Assembly (NCBI GenBank): GCA_030674185.1
Contig: CM060312.1
Coordinates: 35,312,862-35,376,861, forward strand
Reading direction: 5' to 3'
Length of the DNA: 64,000 nt
From: Monoplex corrugatus
Taxonomy: Eukaryota > Mollusca > Gastropoda > Littorinimorpha > Ranellidae
In this document: positions 23,811 through 61,506 of the stretch, one piece after another
How the letters are laid out: each line of letters opens with the position of its first letter
Position numbering within the stretch: position 1 is the first letter of the stretch
Made by a program: the position numbers and the translations under genes
Notes under the pieces: generated by a model
Database searches by the model: none
What the model saw: only the letters and a program-made list of their open reading frames with translations
Told to the model about the DNA's origin: nothing

Positions 23811-25019
23811 TGATTACAGAGTTCAACACTGGCAGAATATGAATGAGATGCCACTATCACATGGCACTGAATATAGACACATAGAGTTGACAGGAGATAT
23901 ATCAGAACTTTGTGTAAACTAAGCACTACACATGATTAAAAGTTTTTAAGCAAATCAATGAACTAAACATGACTGATAAGAAACAGACTCAGCCTATCAA
24001 CCTGTACCCTTTAAGCATTCAAAGAAATATGCAGATGTTCTGAATACTGTTTTCAACAAAAGAAAAAGAGCGAGAAACAAGAAAAAAAAGACAACACGGC
24101 TACAAATCAGTCTGAAATAACGATCTGCTACCGATTCATTTATGAACTGTATGAAGCAAATTTACTATTAAAAACAGATAACATCTACTGGCTCTTTAAC
24201 TATCTAGGTTTCAATAAATATTCATCATAATCAATAAAAAGAGCAACAACACATCCTTTAAAACACAATCAATGTGAACATACAAGAGCCTTCAACAAAA
24301 ATACACTTTTTTTCAAAATATAAACCATCCAGTTTTAATAATGTTTATACAATGACACACAAATATATTATGGGTAGAAACATAACTGTATAACCACGAA
24401 TTCCTCAAAACATAACTTCAAGAATTTTCTTTTATCCGCAAAAAAAAACTACAGTGAAATAACTCTGTAAAAAGACGACATCTTTAACTTGTGTTTAGTT
24501 ACAAATCTTAAGTTTTATGGTAAATCACCTTCATTAAAAAATACCAAACAACTATATCTGTACAACTTAAAAGCACTGGTTTTCCTTTTCTTCTTTTTTT
24601 CCTATGATCAGCATGGTCATTGGGCAATACATGACACACATGGAAAGAAGATGCAGGCAGGATTCTTGATTATCTAACAGCAAAACGATGCACCATTTAT
24701 ATGATACAAAGCCAGTTCGTTGAAATGTCTGACAAATTTATCAACATTTTCATCCAGTATACACAAGGATTCCCAATAAAGATGATTTCTACAACAAATC
24801 CAAATAATGCAACTGTTGCTAGCTATCTTTTTACAACAAACAATTTTATCGTTTTGCAATTGAAAACACATCCTTCATACATTAATTGTGCAAGCCCTAA
24901 GAAAAACCGAGATCTATATCTCCTCATTTCCCTTGGACTCTGGACCACAGCCCACAGGACAACCTGTAGCTTTACCTAACCTCCACACTACAGGCCTGGT
25001 AAGTATAGAGTTTTCACCT

Positions 25020-25240
25020 TCTAATATGACTGCATAAGTTCAAGTCTGGCAAAAGAAATAAGCGCATACATCCTCCAGTCCACCCAGTTGTGAATAGGTA
25101 CCCGACTTGAATAGTTGAGGAAGGTAAAGAATTGAGGGGAAAGTGAAAGGCATCAAGTTTATATTGCCCCCCTCGAGAAAAGTTGAGTTCTCTACCATTT
25201 CACTCCCCTACATACCCACAGTTATTGGGACAACTTCACC
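25020..25240 (+). repeat. SINE family B copy
   Basis: Contains 'GTTCAAGTCTGGCAAAAGAA', 'GTTGAGGAAGGTAAAGAATT', 'GAGAAAAGTTGAGTTCTCTA' and 'CCATTTCACTCCCCTAC' in family order. Confidence 0.65.
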
Positions 25241-25596
25241 TTTACCTTACTTACATACTGTAAAGGTTAAACACCATCATGCTTTTGTCACACATCTTGC
25301 TGATACTCTTTTCACTCACATACACTACATTACACTTATCCATCAACAAACACATGCAAACTATACACCTACTCATCTATACACACATGCATACATACCT
25401 GCCCATCTATCCATGCACCTGTCCACCTATCCACACACTACACACCTGTCCACCCACCCAAGCAAACACACTCCACACCCGTACACTACATACCAGCACA
25501 GCCACCTAACCACCACCCCCACAAACACAACACACTACATACCTGTACATACACACAAGCATGCAAACACACACATACACATGCTCTCTCTTTCTC

Positions 25597-25720
<124 letters not shown>

Positions 25721-25996
25721 AAGATGTCTATACTTTTCAAATAACATTTTTCATCAGGGACAGATTCAGAAAAAAAAACCTACATGCAAAGAAACAAGCC
25801 AGTCAGATACATACAAACATAACCAAGGTTATTTCAATAATAAATGTTTATATGTTATATCACATTTTCTTGTTGGGCAGACTACTAATTTGATGTGATC
25901 ACATCAAATGAACAAAAACAACAACAAAAGAAAAGCAACAAAACAAAACAGCCATATAGTTCAAAATGCTTTAATTATAAGTTATTAGTGAATGCA

Positions 25997-26023
25997 ACAC
26001 ACACACACATACACACACACACA

Positions 26024-26098
<75 letters not shown>
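25997..26098 (+). repeat. (AC)n microsatellite
   Basis: About 100 bp of AC repeat with two T interruptions. Confidence 0.95.
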
Positions 26099-26100
<2 letters not shown>

Positions 26101-26319
26101 CTTTGTAACATATCATCCAGCTTTGAAATTACTTTTGTTTGATTCTTGCTTGAAATCAGTTGGTCAAAAGGATTACCATTCATTAAATTAAAACTGAAAC
26201 CTTTCCTTCACAACAGAAGAACAAAATGCTAACTTTATCCCACAAAATACAGACTCACTCTGGCGTTTTCTTCAATTCAGTTTTGCATGAACTTTTCTTC
26301 CATCGTTTATGTACAACAG

Positions 26320-27135
26320 TGTTTCCCTGGACAGCTGGATGGTTGATTGTTTGAGTGAGTGGATGGCTGGTTATGTGGTTAGTTGGTTGGTTGCTTGGTT
26401 CTTTTTTCCTCTCTTCACATCCTTAAAAATGATGATTACTTGTTTAGTGGGTTGGTTGATTGGTCAGTGGCTGGTTGATCTCTACACCCGACTTTATTGC
26501 CCTTCTTGCTCTCTGATGGCCTTGGTTAGATAGTTGGACAAAGGAGTGGTTGGCTGTGGGGGCGATTGGTTGATTAATTGATCGACTGGTTGGTTGGTTA
26601 CATTTATCCTCCTGGCTCTGTTCACATCCTTGAATGGAATACAAGTAGTTAGTTGTTTGGTGAATTTTTTGGTTGTCAGGCAATTGGATCTTTAATTTCA
26701 ACATCGCTTCATTTCCCATGCTCTGTGTGGGTTTGGGTTAAGAGGTACATTGAGAGGGCATGGGTGGTTGGTTGTTGGCTGCTCGGTTCCCCTTCCCTTA
26801 CTCCATTCACGTCACTGAATGGGAAAATTATCTGTTTAGTTAGTAGACTGGTTGGCTGGTTGGTCGGCCGGTTGACTGGTTGGTTAGTTAGCTGATTGTG
26901 TTGGTTGGCTGGTTGTGATGACTAACTGGTTGGTTGGTTGGCTTGCTGGTCAACTGGTCACTGGTTGGTTGGCTGATTTCTTCTGCTGACTATTTACATT
27001 TTTGAATGGGTGAATCAATGTTTTTGGGGGGGTTTTTTGGGGGGTTTTTGTGTGGCTTGGCTGGTTGCTTCAGTGGATAATTGGCTGTCTGGCGGAGTGG
27101 CTGAATGGTCTCCCGGTGAGTTTCCTGTCTTTAAT
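26320..27135 (+). repeat. (TTGG)-rich degenerate tandem repeat, about 190-bp period
   Basis: Runs of GGTTGGTTGGCTGGT alternate with a recurring block of the form TTCACATCCTTGAATGG, centred near 26415, 26618, 26803 and 26992, so the period is roughly 190-200 bp. It lies immediately downstream of the kinase stop codon and would form most of the 3' UTR as a CCAA-rich transcript. Confidence 0.75.
26493..26498 (-). terminator. Candidate polyadenylation signal AATAAA
   Basis: AATAAA on the minus strand about 680 nt after the kinase stop codon. It is the first canonical hexamer I noticed downstream, but a single hexamer is weak evidence. Confidence 0.3.
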
Positions 27136-27176
27136 CATTCACACATCAATGTCATCTGCAGACTCAGCGTCCTGTC

Positions 27177-54677
<27,501 letters not shown>

Positions 54678-54690
54678 CTTTGTGATGAAC

Positions 54691-54698
54691 TATTTATA
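54691..54698 (-). promoter_or_regulatory. TATA-like box TATAAATA upstream of kinase start
   Basis: TATAAATA on the minus strand, ending 13 bp before the ATG. That is too close to place a start site upstream of the ATG under the usual 25-30 bp rule, so it may be coincidental or drive a different transcript. Confidence 0.35.
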
Positions 54699-54702
54699 GC
54701 AA

Positions 54703-54713
54703 GGGGAATCCCC
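54703..54713 (-). promoter_or_regulatory. Palindromic NF-kB-type site GGGGATTCCCC
   Basis: Reads GGGGATTCCCC on the gene strand and GGGGAATCCCC on the other, a full match to the kB consensus GGGRNNYYCC extended by one base. The palindrome continues for two more bases each side (AAGGGG...CCCCTT). It lies 25 bp upstream of the kinase ATG. Confidence 0.6.
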
Positions 54714-54745
54714 TTGAACTTTTTCAATTCAGGCAAGTCATGAAC

Positions 54746-54758
54746 GAAACATGAAACT
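54746..54758 (+). promoter_or_regulatory. ISRE-like motif GAAACATGAAACT
   Basis: Two GAAA half-sites, but spaced by three bases rather than the canonical two. About 70 bp upstream of the kinase ATG. Weak alone; noted because of its neighbour kB site. Confidence 0.25.
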
Positions 54759-54955
54759 GGAACGGGAGGATGGCTTTTCAGTGTAGGCCTAATTGTTGTG
54801 TATGTGAGTTGTGTGTGTGTGTGTGTGTGTGTAACAATTCTACGCAGTTTGCACTCACGTTTTCTGTGGTGTGTGCTTAAATTAACTGGGGGAAAACGAG
54901 AGGGAGAGACAACCACACACAAATAAACATATAATATAAGTGAAATAAAGAAAGA

Positions 54956-55226
54956 TGTGTCCAGTGTATTACATTCTTGCTGTTGACGACTCCGAAGACA
55001 GAGCAATGCTTCTAGTCTTTAATGGAAGAGACTGACTGATTCTCAACTGACACTTATATACATGTTAACATGAACAGCAATCAGATACACGTTCGGTTCA
55101 CATTTACACGAATATCATGTTTACACGAATATCTCGTCATTGAGTATGTAAGGCTGCATTATAAAAAATTACAGTCTCAATAGCAAACTTCACATCGAAC
55201 ATTCTTGAGTTCAATGGACTATGACA
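54956..55226 (-). mobile_element. Probable 3' LTR of an LTR retrotransposon, same sense as the kinase gene
   Basis: 271 bp beginning TGTCATAG and ending ACTGGACACA on the minus strand (TG...CA). Inside, in order: TATATAAG (about 55065), a CAGTCAGTCTC initiator-like stretch, ATTAAAG as poly(A) signal, then the CA end. A pol-like C-terminus ends about 27 bp upstream of it. No 5' LTR is seen in the window, so the target duplication cannot be checked. Confidence 0.6.
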
Positions 55227-55252
55227 GCTGCTGCAAATTAACTATCACTTCA

Positions 55253-55404
55253 CAAGTCCAAGACTTTTGGTTTCTTCACTTCACAGCCATATCGGGTGTA
55301 TACTGTCTTTGGCTTCTGGCAAGATTCTGCACTATCAGACGTAGACGGTACATCAACTGTTGTCGAGGGCTGTTCAGTTTGTGACGCCACCCTCGTGGTC
55401 TTCG
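55253..55404 (-). pseudogene. LTR-retrotransposon pol C-terminal fragment
   Basis: The frame ends 'TVDVPSTSDSAESCQKPKTV' then 'YTRYGCEVKKPKVLDL' and stop. A 'TRYGR.VKKP..LDL' ending is typical of the C-terminus of LTR-retroelement polyproteins after integrase. The upstream part is replaced by repeat E at about 55405, so only the last roughly 45 codons survive. Confidence 0.5.
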
Positions 55405-55560
55405 ACCCCAGGATTATGGAATAATCTAAGTAGGACCTCAGGACCTGGCCAGCTCGTGGGTTTATGTGCAGGCTTAAGGCTAGTGCCATGATCAATCTGG
55501 ATCTTCTCCATCACATTGCACCTGTGACGTTAGTGCATATGGAATTCTTTCCGTATCATT
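55405..55560 (+). repeat. Dispersed repeat E copy
   Basis: 'GACCCCAGGATTATGGAATA', 'AGTAGGACCTCAGGACCTGG', 'GGTTTATGTGCAGGCTTAAG', 'GATCTTCTCCATCACATTGC' parallel 34975-35150. Bases 55561-56060 after it are AT-rich with no identified feature. Confidence 0.75.
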
Positions 55561-56068
55561 TCTCATACGTCTCATTAAAGGTACTTTGAACAATCTATCA
55601 ATACGTATGTGCATGTAAAAATGCACTTCTTGTTGCTTTAATGTTATTATAAATAAAATAAATTGATCTTCATCAAAGTTTTTGTATTTATTTCAACATC
55701 TACCAAAACCTCTCATTTTGTAAATGATGGTGGAACAATATGTCAATCTGCATGTTAATATCATCATTATTTTTTCATTAACATCACAGTAACTGCGGGG
55801 TTTGTGACAGATAACTCTAGCTTCATCATTCTTCTCTGCACAAATATGCATCAACACACAATATGTATCATCATTCTCTCACATACATATGCACACTGAG
55901 CTCAGACGACAATCATTAATGTCTACATACAGATGCACACAGAAATAAAATAACAATCATAATTGTCTTTCACTTTTATTTTGTATACTTTGTTGTACAA
56001 ACACACACATTCACACAGAGATGGAAAACAATCATTTCCATAGGTTTTTATTTCATAAACTCTCTCTT

Positions 56069-56101
<33 letters not shown>

Positions 56102-56272
56102 GAAAAAAATTATCATTCTCGCTGCCTTTATTGTGTCATCTCACATTGCTACCTTTCACTTCATTTTCAAAGTAGGCCTAGAAAACAAACAAAACAGAAA
56201 ACAACAAGAGATTTAGCTGTGGACTTAAAATTGTTTGGTCACTGGTTAAGAGTATGAGCGCTAACTGGTCTC

Positions 56273-56387
<115 letters not shown>

Positions 56388-56432
56388 TAGAGCTTGATAA
56401 AATAGCACGATATATGGTAGAAAATGGACTGC

Positions 56433-56885
56433 ATCTATCCGTGGAAAAAAACAAAGATAGTTTTGTTTAACAGTGGAGCTAACCCAGCAAACGTTCCCAC
56501 ATTCAAACTGGGAGATACTCTTCTTCAGTATAACGAGTCGATTAAATTCTTAGGAGTTTTCCTTACAGCGAAATTATCTTGGAATCAGCATATTGAATAC
56601 TTATTAACAAAAGCTCAAAAAACTTTAAATTTCTTGAAAATAGTTCGCAAACAGATATGGGGACAAGATACATCAACACTTGTTCATCTCTGTAAATCGC
56701 TTATTAGATCTAAATTAACCTATGCCCAAGAAATCTTCTTCAGTGCACCAAAACACTTACTAACAAAACTGCAGAGCATAGATTGTAAAGGTTTCAAACT
56801 TGCATTGGGTCTTCCAATGCATGCCTCTTGCCTTCGCACATACAATGCAATCAAATTGTTGCCGCTTGATGAACAAAGGAAAGTT
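56433..56885 (+). pseudogene. I-like LINE copy 3 ORF2, left fragment
   Basis: Starts after the RT catalytic box (about 'YMVENG' region) and reads FLGVFLTAKLSWNQ, YAQEIFFSAPKHL and LALGLPMHASCLRTYNAIKL in one frame after an extra A near 56455. It is nearly identical to copy 2 at 37965-38415. Confidence 0.9.
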
Positions 56886-56960
56886 GTTTGTTGCTGCGAC
56901 CATAGCCCTGCTCAATAAAACATACTTAGTGACAACAGTAAACCCTTAGCCCCTGACCAG

Positions 56961-57290
56961 TTGGACTCTGTAAACTTTCGAGAGAAAACAGTGTTCCATT
57001 CATTTGGCACTGGGCTCAGTGTTTTCGTGGACTCCCTGACTCGCACTGGCCGTGTGCGTTTTCGCCATCGACGTGTTGCCAGGCAAAGACTCGTTCTGCT
57101 GTATCTGATAGGCATCTTGCTGTCAAACTCTTACTCCCCAGAGCCAAACCCTGGACCAAGCACCAATGGGCTGAACGGCTCAGGACAGCAGAATTCCGTA
57201 CACCCCGAGCCCAACAGAACGAGTACCTCGGACAGTGAACATTTTCAGTGTGGCGAACGCTCCATTTCAGTGGGATGGGATGACGAATGT
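56961..57290 (+). pseudogene. CR1-like LINE ORF N-terminus with NPGP (2A-like) motif
   Basis: Open frame from ATG 56961. A basic segment (GRVRFRHRRVARQR) is followed by a hydrophobic stretch (LVLLYLIGILL) and SNSYSPEPNPGP, with NPGP at 57147-57158. 2A peptides have the form D(V/I)ExNPGP preceded by a hydrophobic helix and cause ribosome skipping between G and P. Here ExNPGP is kept but the D(V/I) positions are S-P. Such motifs are known at the N-terminus of CR1/L2-group LINEs of marine invertebrates. Whether this version works is unknown. Confidence 0.7.
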
Positions 57291-57291
57291 A

Positions 57292-57530
57292 GGAAAAAAA
57301 GTCACAGGAAAAAAAGTCACAGAAAAAAAGTCACAAAATTGAGTAGGAAAAAAAGTCACAGGAAAAAAAGTCACAATCAAACAAAACCTTCAAGTCAAGT
57401 TTATTTCGTCTGAGCAGGATAAAATGTCATAGATTCAACATAGTCAGTAAACGATTTTTAAAACTGCAACAATACCAGTCTAGCTCCTCTAGCTATATGC
57501 AGAACCCACTCATATGCATCAATTAAGATT

Positions 57531-57611
<81 letters not shown>

Positions 57612-57707
57612 CACCCATAACATGGGAGAGTGGGAGAGAGAGAGAGAGAGTTGTGATAAGCATTGAGTTAGTGCTCAGGGAGAGTGTTCTTATGTCGAAC
57701 ACTTGTA

Positions 57708-57751
<44 letters not shown>

Positions 57752-58007
57752 TCTCATCATCACGCGGAAGTGTTACACGCGGAAGTGCTACTCGCGGTAG
57801 TCTTACACACGCGATAGTGTTACACACGCGGAAGTGTTACACGCAGTAGTGTTACATGCAGTAGTGTTACTCGCGGTAGTGTTACACTCGTGATAGTCTT
57901 ACACGCGGTATAGCTATAGCTTTACAAGTATAGCTGTGACTTTTTTTCCTGTGACTTTTTTTCTGTGACTTTTTTTCTGTGACTTTTTTTCCTGTGACTT
58001 TTTTTCC
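57292..58007. mobile_element. Terminal-inverted-repeat element made of (GGAAAAAAAGTCACA)n, inside the CR1-like LINE
   Basis: Left arm 57292-57374 is 4-5 copies of GGAAAAAAAGTCACA. Right arm 57938-58007 is the inverted form (TGTGACTTTTTTTCC). Between are (TC)n/(GA)n tracts and a 16-17-bp tandem block ACACGCGGAAGTGTT / CGCGGTAGTGTTAC (57763-57910). It separates the first Cys of the PHD-like finger (DDEC) from the rest. No clear target duplication and no transposase. Confidence 0.65.
57537..57748 (+). repeat. (TC)n, (GA)n and (CA)n tracts
   Basis: Two (TC) blocks (57537-57590, 57710-57748) flank a short CA and a GA block within the TIR element. Confidence 0.9.
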
Positions 58008-58009
58008 GA

Positions 58010-59340
58010 TTACCGGGATGACAGAGGGGTTCAGTGTGAGACATGCGGACTGTGGTTCCACGCCCACTGTCAAGGCATAGGAGCGGAAACTTATGAGTGT
58101 TTAAACAGTTCACAAATCCATTGGTACTGCTCTAGCTGCAGAAATCCAAAAAACGTGGCTGTCTTTGACCTACACGGGATGGACCCTGAGACGTGGACAA
58201 CTCTCCCAGACCCCTCAGCTGAAACATCCTGCAACACACCAACTGAAAATACTTTCCGGCCTGAGCACACCTCCACTCCTACTAGAGCTAGCCAACAAGA
58301 CAAGCGCTTGAAAAGACCCCTGCGCATAGTCAACATAAATTTCAGGTCAGTGACCGGCAAGAAAGCAGAACTAAGCTACCTTTTAGACAGCGTAAAGCCA
58401 GATATACTGATTGGCACCGAAACCCACCTGGACCCCGACATCCGGGACTCTGAGATCATAGACAAGAGGCATGGCTACAGAGTGTACAGAAAGGATCGTA
58501 AAAGAGGGTTGGGGGAGTCCTAATCCTTGTCAAAGACAACTTACACTGTATGGTAGCTAAGGAGCTTGAGACAAACTGTGAAGCCTTGTGGTTGATCGTG
58601 AAAATGAAAGGCCGACGCTCATTGTACATCTGTGCATATTACCGACCAGACAACAAAGACAAAACAAGCCTATCCCAATTGCAAATCGCCGTTGAAAGAG
58701 CAAGCAGCATACCAAATGCAATGGTTCTGATAGGAGGTGATCTAAACTTCCAGGATGGGACTGGACCACAATGACGCTGAAGCCGAAAACACAAAACCAC
58801 GACGCACACAACAAGCTTGTGGAAATCATGCAAGACAATGGCCTGGAACAAGTAGTGACATTCCCAACTAGGGAGAACAATACCCACCCTAGATCTGATC
58901 ATTACAAATACTCTTCAATTAGTCTCAAGAGTTGAACCCTTACCCCGCATATCTGACCACGAAGTAGTCTACGCCGAACTAAACATAGATACCCAAAGAA
59001 AGAAGCAAGTAGAGAGGAACATCAAACTCTACAACAAAGCAAATTGGGAAAAACTGAGGGAATCTGCAAATGAAATAACCAAAGAACTAGACAACATGAA
59101 GGATACCGCAAGTACAGAGGAACTCTGGCAGCACTTCAAAAACAAACTGAACGAAGCTACCGAAGCGCACATCCCCCAAAAGCGGTCAAGGACAAACACA
59201 AGACAGCCCTGGATAACTCCAGAACTTCGCCATCTAGCAAACAAAAGAGACAGAGCTTACAAAAAGTGGCGCAAGACCCAAGTACAAAAAGTTCTGGACA
59301 TATATAAAAAACCAGAAATCAACCAACTCTGGGGTAGCAC
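58010..59340 (+). pseudogene. CR1-like LINE: PHD-like finger and AP endonuclease
   Basis: After the insert the frame reads YRDDRGVQCETCGLWFHAHC and, further on, HWYCSSC: a C-x2-C...H-x2-C...C-x2-C pattern with W-F-H, as in PHD fingers. The first pair is displaced by the insert. The endonuclease follows: LRIVNINFRSVTGKKAELSY, DILIGTETHL, then after a frameshift near 58515 LYICAYYRPDNKD and VLIGGDLNF, then a frameshift near 58770 and DHEVVYAELN. PHD domains are known in some CR1-like elements. Confidence 0.75.
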
Positions 59341-59479
59341 CACTTAAGGCCAATGGAAGACTAGTTACGGATGCTAAGGGCAAAGATGAGCTACTAGACC
59401 ATCAGTTCCAGACAGCCTTCAGTGATGGTAAGCAGTACTCCCTTGACGAATACGAGGAGAAATGCGGCACTCAAGAAGG

Positions 59480-61062
59480 AAACTTCACTGTGCTAGAGGA
59501 AATCGACGTCACAGAAGAGGGGGTACGGAGACTGCTGAAGAACCTCAAACCAGACAAAGCCAGCGGTCCAGATGAAATCAGCTCGACTACTCAAAGAGCT
59601 CTCTACAGAGCTAGCTCCTACCCTCGCCATCATCTTCAAGTCCTCTGTACACACTGGTCAAGTACCTTCAGACTGGAGAGATGCCTTAGTCTCACCTATT
59701 TTCAAAAAGGGTGAGCACTACAACCCAGCAAACTACAGACCAGTGTCCCTAACCTGCATCGCGTGCAAGCTCCTAGAACATATTGTCGTTCACAGCTTGA
59801 TGGCACACCTGGAGAACAACAAAATACTCTGTCACCAGCAACATGGCTTCAGGAAAAATAGATCCTGTGAGACACAGCTGCTAGAACTAGCGGAAGAGTT
59901 ATCCTCAAACTTGACAGATGGGCTTCAGACTGACATACTTATCTTTGATTTCACGAAAGCATTTGATAAGGTAAACCACAGTCTTCTGCTTCACAAACTC
60001 TACGACTATGGCATCAAAGGTAACGTCCATAGATGGATCATGAACTTCCTAAACAACAGACGCCAAGCAGTTGTTGTTGACGGAGAGAAAGCAGAGTTTT
60101 CCAATGTCAAGTCTGGAGTACCACAGGGCTCAGTGTTGGGACCATGTCTGTTCTTGGCCTACATAAACGACCTGCCAAAAAACTTGAGCTCGAAAGTAAG
60201 AATCTTTGCTGATGATACTGCAATCAACTCCACAATAACAGCAAATGCCGATGTACAACAGCCCCAGCAAGACCTGCAAAACCTCGAGGTTTGGGAAAAG
60301 AAATGGGACATGGTATTCCACCCCGACAAATGCACTATGCTCCCGGTCACAAGAAATGAAAACCCCATTCAAAGCGAATACAAGCTCCATGGCCATACCC
60401 TAGCGACCGTGCAAACAGCAAAATACCTAGGCGTCACCCTCCAGGCAAACATGAAATGGGACAAACACGTGAAGAACATAGTGGCAAAAGCAGGACGCAC
60501 CCTTGGATTTCTCTGCCAAAACCTCAAGATAGCCTCCATTAGGCTCAGAGAGAAAGCCTACCTGGTATTTGTGCGGCCACTCCTTGAGTATGCCAGCTCA
60601 GTCTGGGACCCCTACCTTGAGAGCGACATAAACCAGATAGAAGCCATCCAAAGGAGAGCAGCAAGGTTCTTCACCAACCGATATCACAGGACAGCCAGTG
60701 TGACACAGATGTTGGAAAGGCTGGGATGGCCGACCCTGCAGCAACGGAGACAGGCAGCACGACTCGCCATGCTGTATAAAATACACCACGACCTGGCTCG
60801 AGTCGACAAAACCAAGATGAAACCTGTCCCTGAGCGCAGTCGCAGAGGCCACAACCAGCAGTTCCAGCGCATCACCTTCCAGGACGCCAACAGATACAGA
60901 CACTTCTCGTTCCTGCCACGTACCACCAGGGAATGGGACCGGCTCCCACAGTCCATCGTGGATGCAGAGACTGTAGCCACATTCAGGATCAGAGTAAACC
61001 ACCACCTGAAGGACACTGCGCTGGACGCGCTTGCAAGGGGCCTCCAGCACACACGACAATAA
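59480..61062 (+). pseudogene. CR1-like LINE: reverse transcriptase
   Basis: After LKPDKASGPDEI (frameshift near 59578) one intact frame of nearly 500 codons runs to the stop at 61060: NYRPVSLTCIACKLLEHIV, QHGFRKNRSCETQLLEL, FTKAFDKVNHSLLLHKL, SGVPQGSVLGPCLFL, catalytic IFADDTAIN (about 60202-60228), KYLGVTL, VRPLLEYASSVWDP. It shares the layout of the truncated copy at 21231-22441 but with only moderate similarity, so they are distinct families of one clade. Confidence 0.9.
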
Positions 61063-61506
61063 TCTATAGGCAGATGGAGGGAGGGGAGGGAAGGGAAGGG
61101 TGGGGATGGTACACTGAAATCAATAAGCTCGGCCTGGCTCAACTGGGTTACTCTGGGGATTGGCTCTGTGGGGCCCAGGGGAGATGAAATGGCGGAGTAA
61201 AAATGTAGACATCAACCAAAACTAAGTTAAGAAGAGAGATGAAAAATAGTGAATCATGTGTGTAAGGGGACTGGTTTTGGACCAAATGATGTGTCTTGGT
61301 GGCAGCAAGACTGGCTATGTGTGTGGATGGGTCTTGTGAGAGGAGACTCGGAGACTGTCTGGTGTGCCCTGGTGGCAGCAGGGCTGGCAATGTTTTTTTT
61401 TTTTTATTGTTTTTTTTTTAAGCGCTGATCGGTAGACCCCCCTTTCAAAAGCGGCAGGAGAATCAATATGTTGATTGTGGTCGCTCTACGGAAGAAGAAG
61501 AAGAAG

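Larger units (their letters stand above)
56886..61506 (+). mobile_element. CR1-like non-LTR retrotransposon with 2A-like motif and PHD-like finger, nested
   Basis: Order: 2A-like N-terminus (56961-57170), a PHD-like zinc finger (58010-58150, interrupted), AP endonuclease (58300-58980), a deletion near 59340, reverse transcriptase (59480-61062), a 3' UTR, and a (GAA)n tail (61492-61506). It interrupts LINE copy 3 after AAAGT. AAGT is repeated at 61507, a minimal target duplication typical of CR1. Several frameshifts make it inactive. Confidence 0.85.

Noticed and set aside
24489..24979. Short plus- and minus-strand frames near 24.5-25.0 kb
   Set aside because: Below 95 codons, AT-rich, no motif, and no supporting splice structure.
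57529..57750. Arg-Glu-rich open frame
   Set aside because: Product of (TC)n/(GA)n tracts in the TIR element.
57274..58020. GGGATGAC on both sides of the TIR element as target duplication
   Set aside because: The two copies are separated from the element ends by different sequence (CGAATGTA versus GATTACC), so they are not a direct flanking duplication.
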